Shown here: positions 16,301-31,059 of the stretch, one piece after another
Layout of the letters: every line of letters starts with the position of its first letter
How positions within the stretch are numbered: the first letter of the stretch is position 1
Position numbers and translations under genes: made by a program
Source: Hybos culiciformis
Taxonomy: Eukaryota; Arthropoda; Insecta; Diptera; Hybotidae
Length of the DNA: 64,000 nucleotides
NCBI GenBank assembly: GCA_964007475.1
Contig: OZ023274.1
Location: forward strand, 2,976,001 to 3,040,000
Reading direction: 5' to 3'
Notes under the pieces: generated by a model
Told to the model about the DNA's origin: nothing
The model's input: only the letters and a program-made list of their open reading frames with translations
Database searches by the model: none

Positions 16301-19300
16301 TTCCACAAATTTTTATCTTTATTATTATTAATTTTTTGTTTGTTTATATAATTTTATTTAGAATTAAATTAAATGAGACTCGTAAAATTTTACCAGTCTT
16401 CTAATTTTTTTTTTAATATTTAAAGCATTTAAACGGTCAAAATTTTAATTAAAATATTAAATAGCCAGATATTTGAATTTGCGTCAAAGAAATCTGATCA
16501 TATAATATTTATGACAGGGATGTTGATAAAAAAAATTTTCTTATAAAACTGACAAAAAAAATAAAAATTAAAGCATTGCATAAATCTTTTGAACATTAGA
16601 TAAGATTTTTCTATCAATTTTCGATATTTCGATTTATTTCTTATAAAATCATTTTGACATAATTATAGGCTTTCTTCATTTTAATGTGGACTACTACAGT
16701 CCTTTAATTAATTTTCAAAAGAAGTCTATCTTCTTTTTAAGTTATTATTTTTCACTTTTCAATTCATGGCAACATTATTAGACCCGCTTTGATAGTCACA
16801 AAATGAAATAAAATCCTTTTTGAGAGTAAAAAAAATATTTAATAAACCCTTTTTAATTGAAAATTACGTTGTAGTAAAAAAAACATTGAAAAAAAATAAT
16901 AATTAAAACAATTTAAATATTTTTCTCATATATTTTTAAAATTAAAAAATAACCTTTTAAAAAATAAAAAAAGGGGAACTTATTTTTTTAATTAATATAA
17001 AATCTAATTTTGTAACATTTATCTAAAAAAAATTGTGAATGATAAGTATCAAATGAATCATTCTGATGAGTCCTAAGATTGATACAATTAGATAATCTTT
17101 CAGTAATTTCAACTAAATAAAAGTCTTCTCAAATAATAAATTTCCTGTGTGAATATAAATAAATGCTTTTAGGTTTCATTACTATCTGCAAATAATAATT
17201 TAAATTTTTTTTAATTAAAATAATTTAAATTTAAGCTTACGTTCTAACCTGGTTAAATTCATTCCAAAAAAAAAAATATTTCTAAGGTACTTTTTTTTAA
17301 GTGAAAGCTTGGTTCCAAAAACAAAACACAATTTATCCCAGCCTTAACAAAAGAAATAAAAAATAAATAAATAATTTTTTCTAACATATTAACATTTTTT
17401 TCTTCCTCTGTCTAAAATTAATGGAATAAATATGTATTTCTAACAAAAATATATTAATTTTTTTTTTTTAAATCTAATTATGCATAATTAATTCCATTAT
17501 TAGCATTCTAAATTATTTGATTATAACGCCGATAAAGAAATTCCTTTTTTCTATAATAAATTTCTAAACAAAAACTTTTTAGAATCTATTAATTAAATTA
17601 ATAGCTCTTTCTTTATTAATATTTGTTATTATTATTATTATTATTATTGAACAAAAATAACCTGTTTAATCGAAAAAAAATAAATTACAATAATAATTTC
17701 TGTTAATGATTTTAATTTAAGAAAAGAAAAAAAAAGCCTAACGGCTGCAAGACTTTAAAGAAGAAAACATATATATTATGCCTTTTTCTCATTTCCCACT
17801 TTCAATTTCCGGTGCAAAAAATTAATACTAATAATAATAATATTTATATCCATTTTTAACTTTCATTTTATTCGCTTATCTATTCAAACTGTATGAATTT
17901 ATTTTTTTTATTGTTTTAGAATAAAATAAAAAATAGTTTAATTTTTTTATTTGATTTTTATTAACTTCAATTTGAATTGCTGATGAATCTTCTATTTCAA
18001 GGTTCTAAAACATTAAATTTTATTTTATCTGCCACACATGTGTGTTATATCCATTTTTGATTGATATGAAAATAATTCAAAAAAAAAAACAAAAGACTGA
18101 AGACACGAACTTTATTCTTTAAATTGCTTGAAAAACTAGATCTTAAAATTTTTTAATCACATTATACTAAATTTAATAATTTATATCTCTAGTTGATTTT
18201 CTTTTAAAAAAATGTTTGTTTTAATAATTACTTAAATTAAATATTTTCCTTAACAAAAAAAAAATTAATAAAATTGAAATATTTTAAAGATGAAAAAACA
18301 TTTACAAAATTATCGCATTAAAGCTTTTAATTAGGTAATTAATTAATTTATGCATTAAATAATTATGTAATTAAATAAATAATAGATTTTAGTTCCTGAA
18401 ACCATTAATTAAAAAAAAAAATCAAGAATTTACTTGTTTTTATGAATTTTAACATTTAATAAATAATACAAAGACGCAGTTACATAGTATAATTAAACTT
18501 TATATGAAGTTCTTGGGTCATACAAACAATCTCGAACCAGAATAATAAATTGTTCAAAATAAAATTATATAATGATGAATAAATTTCTTCTTATTCGCGA
18601 CAAAATTTTAATAACATTTTTGCTATTTCAATTTTATCTAATATTTGATACAGTATTTAAAAAAATTAAAAAAAAAAAATTAAGTAACCGATTAAATTTG
18701 AAGATTTATATATTTAAAAGTAAAAGTAGAAAGAATTTTCAAAAAAAAGTTCGTGTCTTAAGTCTTTTACTTTGTACTACATACTTTCATATTAAACAAA
18801 ATTTAAAAAAATAGAAATGTGTTTGAACTATTTATTATTAAAATTTAAATATTTTTTGATAATATTTTTATTTAGTAGTTTAAAACAAAAGAGAATTGCC
18901 AATATAGCATAAAATTTTTTTTTAAAAATGATGAAAAAAGTCGAAAAAATTGTCCAGCGCCGCAAGTTGGCGACCAAATACCATGAAAAACAGCCTAAAA
19001 CCTTAATGTTGTCAATTTGGAGAAAATGAAAAATTTAAATATTCAAATTCTAATGTATTTTTTTATGACTCTTATGCACATGTTTGATTTATAACTATCA
19101 TTTGGGTAAATTATATTTCTTTTTAAATTACTTTTCACTTAGTGTTTGCTTTAAATTTTAATTCGAGAAAAATTCTTTTATGATTATTTATAGAATTGCT
19201 AATTTTTTTGTAGACATAAAATTTAATGCATTGTATAAATAGCAAAATGTCAAAAATCGCTTTTTCGAAAAACACTGAAAATTTGAATAAAATGACACCG

Positions 19301-21308
19301 CTTGTTAATTATAGATATAAAGTTATTTTAATGAAGATGAAAAATAAATTTCCTTATTATCATAAATATAGTTATTTTATTAATTACAAAATAAAAACAT
19401 AATCAATTATATTACATTCATAAGCGCTAACATAATATTCTTTAATTTATTGAAATAAAAAATTCTTAAATTTAAATAATAATCTAATAAATTATTATTT
19501 ATGTGGGTATTTAATGAGTATTTATTAAAATTTTCATACTTAATAAATAAAATTAAAATAATATCTTACAAGGTTAATATTTTTATTTATTTTTTTTTAT
19601 TTTGAAAAACTAAAATACTAAAGAAGAAGAAATAAAAACTCAACAGCGAACACATTTTAACAAAATTTTATCTTATTGATTTACACTTAATAAATTTTTA
19701 AATAATTATACAAAATTATGTTCATTTTTTTTTTTTTTTCAACTTCCATCTTCTCTGGTCCTTTTTTTTTTTAAATTCAAAAATTTTTAATAATAATAAT
19801 ATTTGAAAATTGGCGCCTAATTTTAAAACATCAACCTTCAATCAAAAATAAGAAGAAAAAATATATAAAAAAAAATTGTAATTATGGTTTACCATACCCC
19901 GAAAATATGAATTCAAAGAAAACAAGTATTTCGAATTAAAATTATATTTAATGTCAATATAATAAGTCAATGACAACCCTCTATTAACTCGTCTTTATCG
20001 AATTTATAATTCTGCCTTTGGTGTGGTTCTGCAGGCTAATTAAGCCTTAGCAGAAATATGTGTGTTATCAAAAGGTACTAAAAAATTCTGAAATATTAGA
20101 TTTTTTGAGAATTTGTATTATATGAAAATAAAATTACTTAATATTTCATTTTTCGGAGCTGACTTAATAATGATAGAAAAGAACAGATAGGATAGAATCA
20201 CAATACTAAACATTTTTTTAACGATACTACTAGGTTGTATATAAATTGCGCTGCTTATTTCCTTGAATGCAAATTAACACATTCCAAAAACAGAATTGTG
20301 TCATGGTGGTCTTCTCTACAAAAATTATTTATTGTTAATTTATATAAAGGAAAAATAATATTTGTAAATTTTATGCATCTGTTAAATTATATAAAGACAA
20401 AAATTAAGGTATTAAATATTTAATTAGCATGTTTAAATGTCGATTGAGAACCATCTTGATATATATTCCAAATTTAATACGCCAGAATAAAGAAATTGGC
20501 TCTTAGAATAAGTGACAAACTTCTAAAATAATATAAAAACTAAAAAGAAACTTAAATTATGAAACTTTTTATTTCCACAGGAGAACTATTTATTATTTGC
20601 TTCTAATATTTCGTTTTTATAAATTGTTCTTACCGGAAGTCTAAGTATAAATTATTATAGTTGTAGAACATCGCGCCCCTCATCACGGACAACGAATTAA
20701 AAAATAATATTGATGCTGAACTTTGATTGGATTCTGAACTATTAATTGACTAAATAAAAAATTGAAAGACATTAAATGAAAGATAATAAATCAAAATGAG
20801 TGAATGGAATAAAATTTCTTGTTCTTTTAATCAAAAACAAAGTCAAAAAACTGGTGTGAAACTTTAAGTTCTTTCTTCTTTACGGGTTTTTTTTTTAATT
20901 TTTGCTTCATTATTACTGCCAAAGTCTATTCTTGTTTATGAAACATGAATTGGAGACTAGTGGCTCCAATATAAACTAATTTCACAGCTGGACTTCGTCG
21001 CAAATTTTTTTTTGTGTCTCCGCATTTATTTTAAATAATATGCGGTTTTTTTTATTAAATCAATTTATCACGACATTTTTTTTATGATTGTAATGAACTT
21101 AAAATATTAATTCATTAAGAACTTGGTTGAACATCACCATATACTTTATTTATTAAAATTAAATTTAAAAAAGATTTACGTAGTTTTCAGACTAGAGTAA
21201 TAATTTATACTAGTGTATAATGTTATTCGTATTAAAATTTTTGTGTCAGAAATAAAAGGAATAAAGTAGTGTGATCTGGTAATTCTACCAAACTTTATTT
21301 TAGTTCTG
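7382..21308. other. About 14 kb of gene-free AT-rich DNA
   Basis: I find no reading frame with plausible protein character and no splice-linked exon set. A less AT-rich island at about 15,820-15,990 has no coding signature in either direction and may be a decayed transposon. Scattered ATT/TAA microsatellite runs are present (for example 17,625-17,650). Regulatory or non-coding RNA content cannot be judged from the bases alone. Confidence 0.55.
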
Positions 21309-21414
21309 TTTACATCTGGCAATTAAATCGAGTAAGTAAGAGCATCTGACTTGCTTAATCTAACTTAAACTTACTAACTTACTTGCCGACTTTACTGGCC
21401 AAGCCAAATGTAAA
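21309..21414. repeat. Short inverted-repeat element, possible MITE
   Basis: TTTACATCTGGC at the left is matched by GCCAAATGTAAA at the right, giving 12-bp inverted ends with one mismatch, 106 bp apart. The interior has partly inverse GTAAGTAAG / CTTACTAACTTACTT tracts. No target duplication is clear. It may be a decayed MITE. Confidence 0.35.
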
Positions 21415-22339
21415 TGAAGCTTTAGTCATTATTTTGAGTACACTAAAATTAAAATTTCATTACACGACTTTAAATTTGCTAAATTAAAAGAATATAAAAT
21501 TAAAAAAAAAAAAATAGCCTTTATTATCATACAAAAATTTAGCAACAATGACGGCTTTTAACAAGCATATCCGAAACTAAATTAAAGCATTGAAATAATA
21601 TCATTCGCAAAATTGCATAAAATTGATAAAAAAAATAATATTATCTGAATCAATATTGTCAATTCTAATATAATTACTGAACTGATTTTGAATTATACGC
21701 AGATAATTTTTTTTTAAATAATATAAGTAATTTCAATTTTATGCAAAAATAGTGAGTCATAATGCAAACATTTTTAACACTAAAATCATAAAATGTTAAA
21801 AAAAAAATCATGATAATCTTCTTTTTTCTATCGTTTTACGTAAATAAATATTATACATTTGGAAAAAAAAAAGAAAGAATAATGTCAAGTAAAACCAGTA
21901 TTATTCTTAATATTGGATTTTCTGTCAAATTCTTATATACACATCTATGTTTAAACCTATCTAATACTTTTTTCATATATTTATTTTATGAAACAAATTA
22001 ACATAATGATCTTATCTAGTATTTAGGATGATACGTATTTTTTTTTTCAAGTTCTTAAGCTTACTCTGTCTGTCAACTGATATTAGAAATACGTAAGTGT
22101 ACTGTTATGCCAAAAGCAGGGAAATGAAAATATAGTTCTTAATTCAAACCTGCTAAATGTTCAGTCCTATGGCATTATTCATTACATTCTAATGTTTTGA
22201 TAAGTTAATTATTAAATCAAGATGTTATATTTATGTTATATAAAAAACTTTAATGCGTTGGGGATCGTTATGTTGTATTTAGTGCTATAGAATTTAGATC
22301 ACTAAATGGAGTATTATATGCGTCAATACACATGCAATC

Positions 22340-22441
22340 ATTTAGATGCATCTGCGTAAATAATGAAAAAATTTAGATGCATCAGCGTATATAATGAAAA
22401 AATTTAGATGCATCAGCGTAAATAATGAAATCATTTAAATG
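22340..22441 (+). repeat. 31-bp tandem repeat, about 3.3 copies
   Basis: Units start at 22340, 22371 and 22402, with a partial fourth at 22433. Each has ATTTAGATGCATC followed by (A/T)GCGTAAATAATG. Copies differ by only two or three bases, so the array is recent or conserved. The ATGCAT core is itself palindromic. No gene lies within 2 kb. Confidence 0.85.
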
Positions 22442-22590
22442 TTTCGTATTGAATATTACGTAATACCTAAACAAACATAATATCTCTCACAATATTTCAA
22501 TACAGCCAAATACAAAAAAAAATGAGAAAAAATGAGAAGAAAAAATATTCTCTCTTTGCAACTACCTCTCCCCTACGCATTAAAACAGTA

Positions 22591-22773
22591 TATTGGATAT
22601 GTAAACAAAATTTGTTATACAACTCGTTCTGTATTTACACAAAAATACATTGACACTTGTCAATTTATATCACTCGACCTTGGGTCTCGTGATATAAGTA
22701 TTGACTCGTGTCAATGTATTTTTGTGTATACAGAACTCTTAATTAATAACAAATTTAGTTTACATATACAATA
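22591..22773. mobile_element. 183-bp hairpin MITE with probable TA target duplication
   Basis: Almost the whole segment is one imperfect palindrome centred near 22,682. The outer arms read TTGGATATGTAAAC and the inverse of TTGTATATGTAAAC, bounded by TA on both sides. The inner arms share ACACAAAAATACATTGACAC exactly. A chance 80-residue open frame runs through it but has no protein character. TA boundaries fit a Tc1/mariner-type MITE. An RNA copy would fold into a long hairpin, so small-RNA production is possible. Confidence 0.75.
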
Positions 22774-24707
22774 ATCTACTAATAAGCCGCTCAATCTAAC
22801 TCTTTAATAACATTTTATCCAAATTTTAAAAATTGATTTGCAAATCCTTTACTTTAGTTTTTTTTTTTTATTTTAAAATAATAATTCCAACAACTTTCAT
22901 TTTAATTTTTTGAATTTTAATAGACATCAAGTTCTTGTTTCTAGTTCTTCTTTTTTTTCTGCATGCATTTTGATTTCTAATAAATTTTATACGTATCAGA
23001 GCATTTATTCGTTATGAAAGTCAAAGTTGTTATATAAAACTTGAAGTTCGCGAAATTTGAACATTAACCCCTTGAGACTTTGATACTCGAAATTTTCGTT
23101 TTATGGCTGATCAAAAAGTTGAGATGTAAATTGAACTTATGTTAAAAGGTATTTTTGTTTAACAGGTTACATCTGTTCAACATTAATTTATATATAATGT
23201 ATATTTTTATATCGTGAAACATTATGTTAAATATTTTCTTTTCATATATATTTTCATATAAAAAAAAATTTTTTTAACATCAGTAGCCCTCATTGAAATT
23301 TTTTAATTACAAAAATTAAATCTTCTTCTCTGCGAGCGCGCGTAAATATTCATGTATTACAAAAATGGTAAATTTAAATATTTAATTAATAAATATGCGC
23401 GCATAAGGTAAGTGAACTTGTAAATTTACGATTCAATTTATGCACAACACATATTATATTGGAAGTAATGATTTTTTTGTTTTTTTTTATTATCGAAATC
23501 ACCTCGTGACGAATTGAAATTCTTCATATTTTTTTTTAATTTCATACCGATAAAAAAAAATTGCAGAAAAATTTATAGAATTGATAATGTTTATGTTAAA
23601 GAATTTATTGAAAATCTGTATTAACCGGTTCCTTTCTTCCAAATTATTATTTTTTTTTTATTTTAATTTTTTCTTTAATATTTAATAATTTTTTTTTAAC
23701 ATATTTTGAATTTTCACATAATACTTTACTGTTTGAAACAAATTGGAACTTCAATATTTAGTTTTGTAATGTATGATGGGGAAAAAGAGTCTTTAAAGGC
23801 AAAAAAATAATAAATATAATATTTAATCATGAAGAAATTTATTTCTTGGATTTCTTATTTGCAAAAATTTTGGTCTCTCTTCAACAAAAAAAATAGAAAA
23901 AAATCCACAATGAATCAGTTCAACATTTTTAAAGTTTTCTTAAGTTTTATATTTTTCGTTTCGATCACTGTGTCAGTTCTTCAAGTGAATTGTTGAGACA
24001 AAAGCATTAATGCAACAATTATTTTGACATAAAATCATAAAATCTCCTGAAAATTCATATAAATTTTTATTAATACATACTCTCAAAAACAATTTTTCAA
24101 TTATTCCAAATGAGCATTGAATCGAACTTTTTGTTTTTTGTAATTTGCACATTTTTATTTTTCTGTATTATAGAACTGACGTATATAGTATTTTCTTGAG
24201 CCGAAAAAAAAAAATGGTTTGTTTTGAAGAAACAATTTTTTTTTATAAAATAAAGCTTTTTTTTTATAAGATATTTTTTGTGACGTAAATTTTTTTATTT
24301 AAACAGAGCGTAAAATGAAATTTCTTCTAGTTCATAACGTGAACGTTAACAGTTGAGACATAAGTATTTAAAGAAATTTAATTTAAAAATTTTAATAATT
24401 CATTTAAAAAAAAACCGGAAGGAAAAAATTTAAAAAAAAATCAGCGGCTAAAATTTTTAGAAAATAGAAGAAAAAAAAATATTTAAACAACAAAAATTAA
24501 AAAAAAAAAAAACTTTTTTTAATTAATATAAATTTTGCAATTGATTTTATATAAAATAAAAATATCAATTGACATTAAAAGTTCAATAAACTGTGATAGA
24601 ACGAACTATTTCAGCAAATTGAACAAAAATAAACTTTAAAAAAAAATTCCTTTTTTTAATCAAATTAACAAATTGAAAAAAAATATATATATAAATCTTA
24701 TATAAAA
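22774..24707 (+). other. Intergenic DNA and probable 5' leader of the SVWC gene
   Basis: No gene is seen. The region is AT-rich with a GCGCGC-containing spot near 23,335 and 23,395. The last few hundred bases must hold the promoter and 5' untranslated region of the gene starting at 24,708. No convincing TATA or initiator could be singled out, because TATA-like strings are everywhere. Confidence 0.45.
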
Positions 24708-27700
24708 ATGTTGTCTAAAAAAATTACATTCACTTTAGTTGTCATAATTTTGTCAACAATCATTAATTCATTTGCTAATGCAGCTGTATTCACAGAACGT
24801 GCAACTAAGCATCCTGGTTAGTATTTTTTTAATTTACACCTTTTATTTTTTGGCATTTTGTTGGGTAGATTCATTTAGAAAACATAAACAATTTAATTGA
24901 AAACTGTGTGCATAATAATCGGTGTACAAGAAAACTTAAAAATTCTTAAATCTTGATGGAAGAAACAAAAGACTTAAGCAACAAACCTTTATTTTTTTTA
25001 AACTAAATCAAAATTAAAAAACCAAGATATATATTTATGTTTGGTTTTTTATTTATTTAAAAAAAAAAAGGAAAGCAACCAAAAAAGAAAATCTAAAAAT
25101 ATCTTCAGGGATTCCCAAAAAAAGCACATATTATAGGTATATATTTCTTTGTGAATTATCAATTTGGTTTGTTAAAAAAAAAACCAAAAATATTTAAACC
25201 TTGATTATGTAGGGAATTCCAATTTTATTCTCTGCGGTTATTATTTTTTTTTATCAATATAAGACAAAAATTTAATATACGCGAATATTATTTTGATGAT
25301 TTGTGAAAGGACAACAAATAAAATTGACATTCTCACCAGGCTTTCTATTTTTTTATTTGAACGAAACTATGTTTTGGATTCAAAACAAAAAAATATAAAG
25401 TTCATAACTTAGTCTTTCGTTTTCTTTTTCTTAACTCATTTTTTTTTTTTCATTGGTCCCGGCTTTAAATTAGACAAAATTTAATTTAGTTTTAAAATCT
25501 TTAAAGTCAGCTAATTATTCATAACAATGTTTTTCGTAATAAAAATTTAATGAAAATCATCAACTCTTCATTACTTTCACTTCATCCAGACCAGGTAATT
25601 ATGAAATGCAAAAAAAAAAAAATTTTCATCAAAATCTATTAATAAATATTTCTTCAAATGTGAGTGGGATTTTTATTTTTCTCCCCATTAATTCATTTCA
25701 ATTTTTAAATAATAAACTCCTCATATTATTATGATCGTATTTTTAAAATGCATAAATAATTTGTTTATAAACCTAATTTGGTAATATTTAATGAATTTCT
25801 TTTATTTTAATTCAATTAATTAACAATTTTTACGTGAATAAAATTAATTTGAAAAAAAATATATATGTATTTATTTAAACGCTTTCTCGTGTTTATTTCT
25901 TTAAATGGTAATTATTATATAATTTCTTTAATTTGTCATTTTTCATATAAAATAAAATTGTAAGACAATATCGTAGGAGGAAGTTTTAGCTTGTTGTTTA
26001 CAAAAAAAAAGAAAAAAGTTTTTAACAAATCATTTCTTTATTGCAATATTTGCATAAACTTTAAAATGTTGTAAAATAATAAAATAAAAAATAAGTGTAA
26101 AATCAATTCACACTTCGACTTTGTTCCGAATTATAATTTCGAAAGATCGGTATATTATATACTTAGTATTTTGGACATATATGGGCATATATGAAAAATG
26201 AAAATTTATAGATTTTTTGAAAATGTTTTCTTTTATTTTTGATGTTTACATATTTAAGACTGCGTACTTTAACAGCATTATTTGTATCACATTTCGTAAG
26301 ATAATCCCTAACACACATACTGTTTCTTTTAGTAAAAATCATTGAAAGCTTTTTCCAGATGGTAAATTTTTCAAGAACATGTCGAAACAGTATATAGTCG
26401 AAACAGTATAATTTTAAAACAGAAATCCCATGCTAGAAAAAACCAAAATTAAAATTCCATATTCGGTATAGAAACAAAAATCTTATTATTTTTTTTTATT
26501 TCACTATTTTTGAGGTCATAACATAACAAAAAAAAATTAATATTAATTATAAATAATTTATATAAACAAAAAAAAAATTCTAATGATTTAATTATTAATA
26601 GCAAAAGAAATAGTAAAAAAAAAAAAAACGTAATATATCATTTTGGTAAATTAAAAAAACCGAAAAATTAGAATGTAACAACAGTCTATTTTTCATATTT
26701 TAGAAATCGCAATTGACTTATGAAAAGCTTTAACAACTTCTTCATCAAATTTCCAAAAAAAAAAATCTAATTTTGTTCAAATTTAACAATTAAACTTTAG
26801 AATGAGATGTTCAAATAAACTATTTTATTGAAAGTATGTTTTATGGTTTTTATAACATAAATAAAAACATTAAGAAAAAATATAAATCCTAAACAAAAAA
26901 AAATTAATTTATGGAAAAATTTAAGATTTTTTTTTTTTGCCAATCAAAAATCTGGCGCCTCAGAAATTCAAGCCAATTTTTTTTTTTTTTTTATTCTCGC
27001 ATGTTAAATTCACTTTTTTGATTAATAGTTTTGTTTTTAAATTAAAATTTTTTGGAATTTTCCTATTGCCAAAGAGATTTATTATTTTATTAGCGCTTCT
27101 TGGTATAATTATTTAAAATTAAAAAATTTTAAAAATAAAGTAAAATAATATGTAAATTAAAAAACTAAACTCATAATTTATATTTATTTATTTTTATTTT
27201 TGTCTCTTAACAATAATAGTTTTTTTTTGTTCAATGACAATTCTAACAATTTTTTTTTCTTTATTTTTTTTTTTTTTAACAAAAAGTAAATAATTTATTA
27301 TAGTTTTTATTTGTTAACAAATTTGTAAAGAATTTTTAAAATCTTCTAGATTTTATTTTTATTTTTTTTGGCAACAAAGTAACAAATATTTTTTTTAATC
27401 AGATTAATTATTATAGTTTCTATGTTTTTCCTAAAACAAACAAAATAATGATCTAATCCGCGCGGCATAATAAAGAAAAAAAAAATTAATTTCTTTTCAT
27501 TATAAGTAGTAATATACCTATTATTTGTTTTTTTTTTGCCTTTTTAACAATTTTTTTCTGTTCGTTCCAAAGAATATAAAGAAGCTTAATTATGTGTCAA
27601 TTTTAATGACAAAAAAAAAATAAATAGAATTAATGTCATTCCATATTAGAGAATTCTGATTAAAATTGATCTAATTATAAATTATATTTATTATACAAAA

Positions 27701-30700
27701 AAAAAAAAATTAAATCATTTTTATTTGGCCATAATTTGAAAAAAAAAAATAAAATAAAATATATAAAATACAATGATAGGTATTTTGATGACAACCTACC
27801 CAAAAAAAAACTATATCATTTAATGTATATAAATATTATGACTTTGAAAAAAAAAAATTTAATAAATAAAATAAAATAAAGTAATAATAATGAAGAAGTC
27901 GATAGTGTACGCATTTAAATTATGTTGTCATTTTTATTATATTTTTTTTTTTTTTTTGAAAGCTAAATATGACTAAATTTGCCGAAATAGTTAATAAAAA
28001 TATAGAAGCGCCTATTAGAAACTGCGAACTTACAGAAATCTTTTGAAAGTAAGAAGTTTCCAATGTTTTGCTCCCTTAAAAGTAAAATATGTTCACCAAC
28101 CGAGAATGGAAGAAAAAAATACATTTATTAAAATACATATAAATTCATAAAACTATTATTAACAATTTTATAAAGTTAAATCTTGGACCATAATCTCTAA
28201 AATTCCCACCAGTTTCTTCTTCCGAACATCGTATACACAACCGTACATCTAAACTGAAGTTAACAAAACCATTGAAAAAAAAAACTTAACACTACATTCT
28301 TTATGGTATAAAACACTCCAAGCAATGACAGCATAAAGTTATTTATCTCGACTTTTTTTTCATAATTTTTAGTTGATTTAAGTTTAAACATTTCCGTATT
28401 AAATTAACACAAAGTTAAAAGAAAAGCACTTATTTAGGGGCAGTGTTAAGACAAATTCGCAACGCCCCCCCCCCCTCCTCCAGTGAAAATGAAATCTCTA
28501 CTACTTACTACTCATTAAACTATAAGATAGAAAAATTATTGTCAAATTCTTGCAGCAGCTTTAACATATTTAATGTTATTCTTGTTTTTTTTTTTATGAT
28601 TATATAATTAAAAATTAATTAGCACCAATATTTTAGATCCGCTTAATCATTTAGAATTAATTAAAAACTAATAATAATAATAATAATTCTTAATTTTACC
28701 TCATTATTTTGTGAAATAAAATTCTCTTCAGCTTTCAACCTAATATTTTATGTCAAAATCCAGATTATAGAAGAAATTTGAAAATTATGAGAAAATAAAA
28801 AAAGAGGAACTAAATAAAATTATAAATTATTTATGTAAATCCACCTATTTTTTTTTTTTTTTTGGTTTTTTGTGCCAATAATTTTTGATATGTATTTTAT
28901 AATAAAATAAAATAAAAAATTTAACGAATTAACTTGTTTATTATTGTGACGCAAAAAAAACGTCAATAAAATTCCAGCGCCAGATATAAATTTTTAATTA
29001 AAATGATACGAAAAAGAAAAAAAAGAAAGAGTTTAAAAGAATTCTTTTTTTTTTTTTACCAATAATATTTAAATCAATTTTTATTTTATTTTATTATTAT
29101 ATTCTGAATAAATTTTAACCATTTAAATGTTTTTTTTTTCTTATAAAATCTTTAATTTTTTGTCAAGTAAAATGCAACCGAATTTTTACAGGTCATCGCC
29201 GCCGCCTCTGGAGCTATTAAATATTTTTTAATAGCAGCAATAAAAATATTTCTAAAAACAGATTTTTAAAGTTTATTGAATTCAGGCATCAAAATAAAGA
29301 TTTGCGAGACCGTATTTAATGAAGATTGATTTTCAAATAAGTTTGGATCTGCATCTACTTAACATCATTTCTGATTGCTTAAATTTAGATTGAACAAAAT
29401 AACTTTAAGAAGATTTTAGATCGCACTATAATTAACATTTTAAAGATATTTATTATGTCACAAAACAAATGTATATATGTATAATAATAATATAATCATA
29501 TAAACATTAACTAATCAAATCATAACGAAAAATTCAGGCTCACTTATATTAGCATTTAAAAGGCATTATTATGTCACACAAAGACTTTTTGATAAAATCT
29601 TACAAAAAAAATCTGTAAATTAATCATATATACATATATATTTTTTTTTATGTAATTTTAATCAAAATCATCTTATCTTTCCTGTTTAAATCATAAAAAC
29701 AATGATCTAATGATGGAAAATTTTCTATTATATAGTAAATCAAAAATATTTAAAAAATTCTAAATATCTCGAAAGATTAGTAATTTTGAGCGACCTTTAA
29801 AAAAAAAATAATGTTTTTTTTTATATAAATAAGGTAAACATCATATTAAACTTGTTAATTAGAAATTCGATAAATCTCATATAAAAAACATAAATAAAAA
29901 CTTAATTTATTTTTTTATTTTGTTTTGTTTTGTTTTGTTTTTTTAATTTTTAATATCAAAGGGAAATTACTTAATTTACGAACTAAGAAATTAATTTTAC
30001 GATTAATTTATATTGAAAATAAATTTTATATTATTTTCAATTTATTCTTTGCATAACTTTGAGTAAAAATGCTTCAAAAATTAAGGGAACAAATTTAGTA
30101 AATTTTGAAAATTACCTAATTAGAAATTTTTGGATTTTAGAAACTGACTCACACATAGTATCAGATCAGCAAACATTCGATAAACGTATGTATATGCAAT
30201 AAAACTTTGAAAATTTCGGTGACTCAACTCGTATAATGATTATTTTAAAATTTTAAAACAAATTGATGATAAAAATCATATTTAAAGAATATTATTGTGA
30301 CAAAATTATGATTTTAACCTTTTTTTTCATTATAATAAGTTCAAAAACTAATTGAAATTGAAAATTTTATTTAATTGACATTGAACTTCACCTTTTCAAT
30401 CATCACGACGACAATTTTAAGAGGATGGATTAAGCAGACATTAACGTGACAAAATTTTCTAAATTTATTATATATATATATAATTAAGAGACAAAAAAAA
30501 AATATAAAAATAATATTCAATTTCCGTTTTCAATTAAATTGTCTTACAATTGAAATTATTTATTTTTATCGTGATTTCCATAGAGAATAAAAAAAAACAA
30601 ATTAATAACACCTTTATGATCACGATATTTTTTACATCGTACAACGAATATATTTAAGCTCCATGAACATTGGTTTCAAAACCTGCATATTAGAGTGTCA

Positions 30701-31049
30701 ATATACTAATGATATGCCAAAATGAGAAAATTAAAAATTTTTTTTTGCTAACTTGCTCTTATTTTTTATTACAGCTTTTCCTGGAAAATGTTTTGACAAA
30801 ATAACAAGGCGTCCAATGATTCCATATAAAGAATATAAACCAAAAGGAATTTGTGCTGTTATGACATGTGACATTGACACTTATACAATTAATATTGAAA
30901 CTTGTCCATCAGTAGAAGTTCCCGGTTGTGAAGAAATTGAAAATGGTTCATTGAAACCATATTATTCTTATCCAAAATGTTGTCCACAATATTTGTGCAA
31001 AGATGAAAAAACAGGCGATGAATTTATATTAGATTCAACAGAATTTTAA
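24708..31049 (+). CDS. Secreted single-domain von Willebrand factor C (SVWC) protein
   Basis: Exons 24708-24816 and 30775-31049 are joined across a 5,958-bp intron (GTTAGT donor, TTATTACAG acceptor) and encode 127 residues. Residues 1-25 are a signal peptide (FTLVVIILSTIINSFANA). The mature part has eight cysteines at about 42, 63, 68, 80, 88, 105, 106 and 111, ending KCCPQYLC. That is the eight-cysteine pattern of the arthropod SVWC family, which includes Vago-like proteins induced by infection or nutrition. The exact function is unknown. The intron phase is coherent: G plus CT restores an Ala codon, giving KHPAFPGKC. Exon 1 is short, but its signal peptide and fitting phase support the join. 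A frame starting at 30,753 would lack any signal sequence. Confidence 0.85.
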
Positions 31050-31053
31050 GAAA

Positions 31054-31059
31054 AATAAA
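31054..31059 (+). terminator. Candidate poly(A) signal of the SVWC gene
   Basis: AATAAA starts five bases after the stop codon. Such a short 3' untranslated region is possible but tight. Further AATAAA copies follow (for example near 31,225), so the true end is uncertain. Confidence 0.3.

Noticed and set aside
18572..18814. 80-codon frame with a hydrophobic start
   Set aside because: Lys/Asn/Phe/Ile-rich, no neighbouring exon, no family resemblance; expected by chance at this base composition.
22532..22774. 80-codon open frame through the hairpin near 22.6 kb
   Set aside because: It follows from the palindromic MITE sequence; its two halves are inverse copies rather than a protein.
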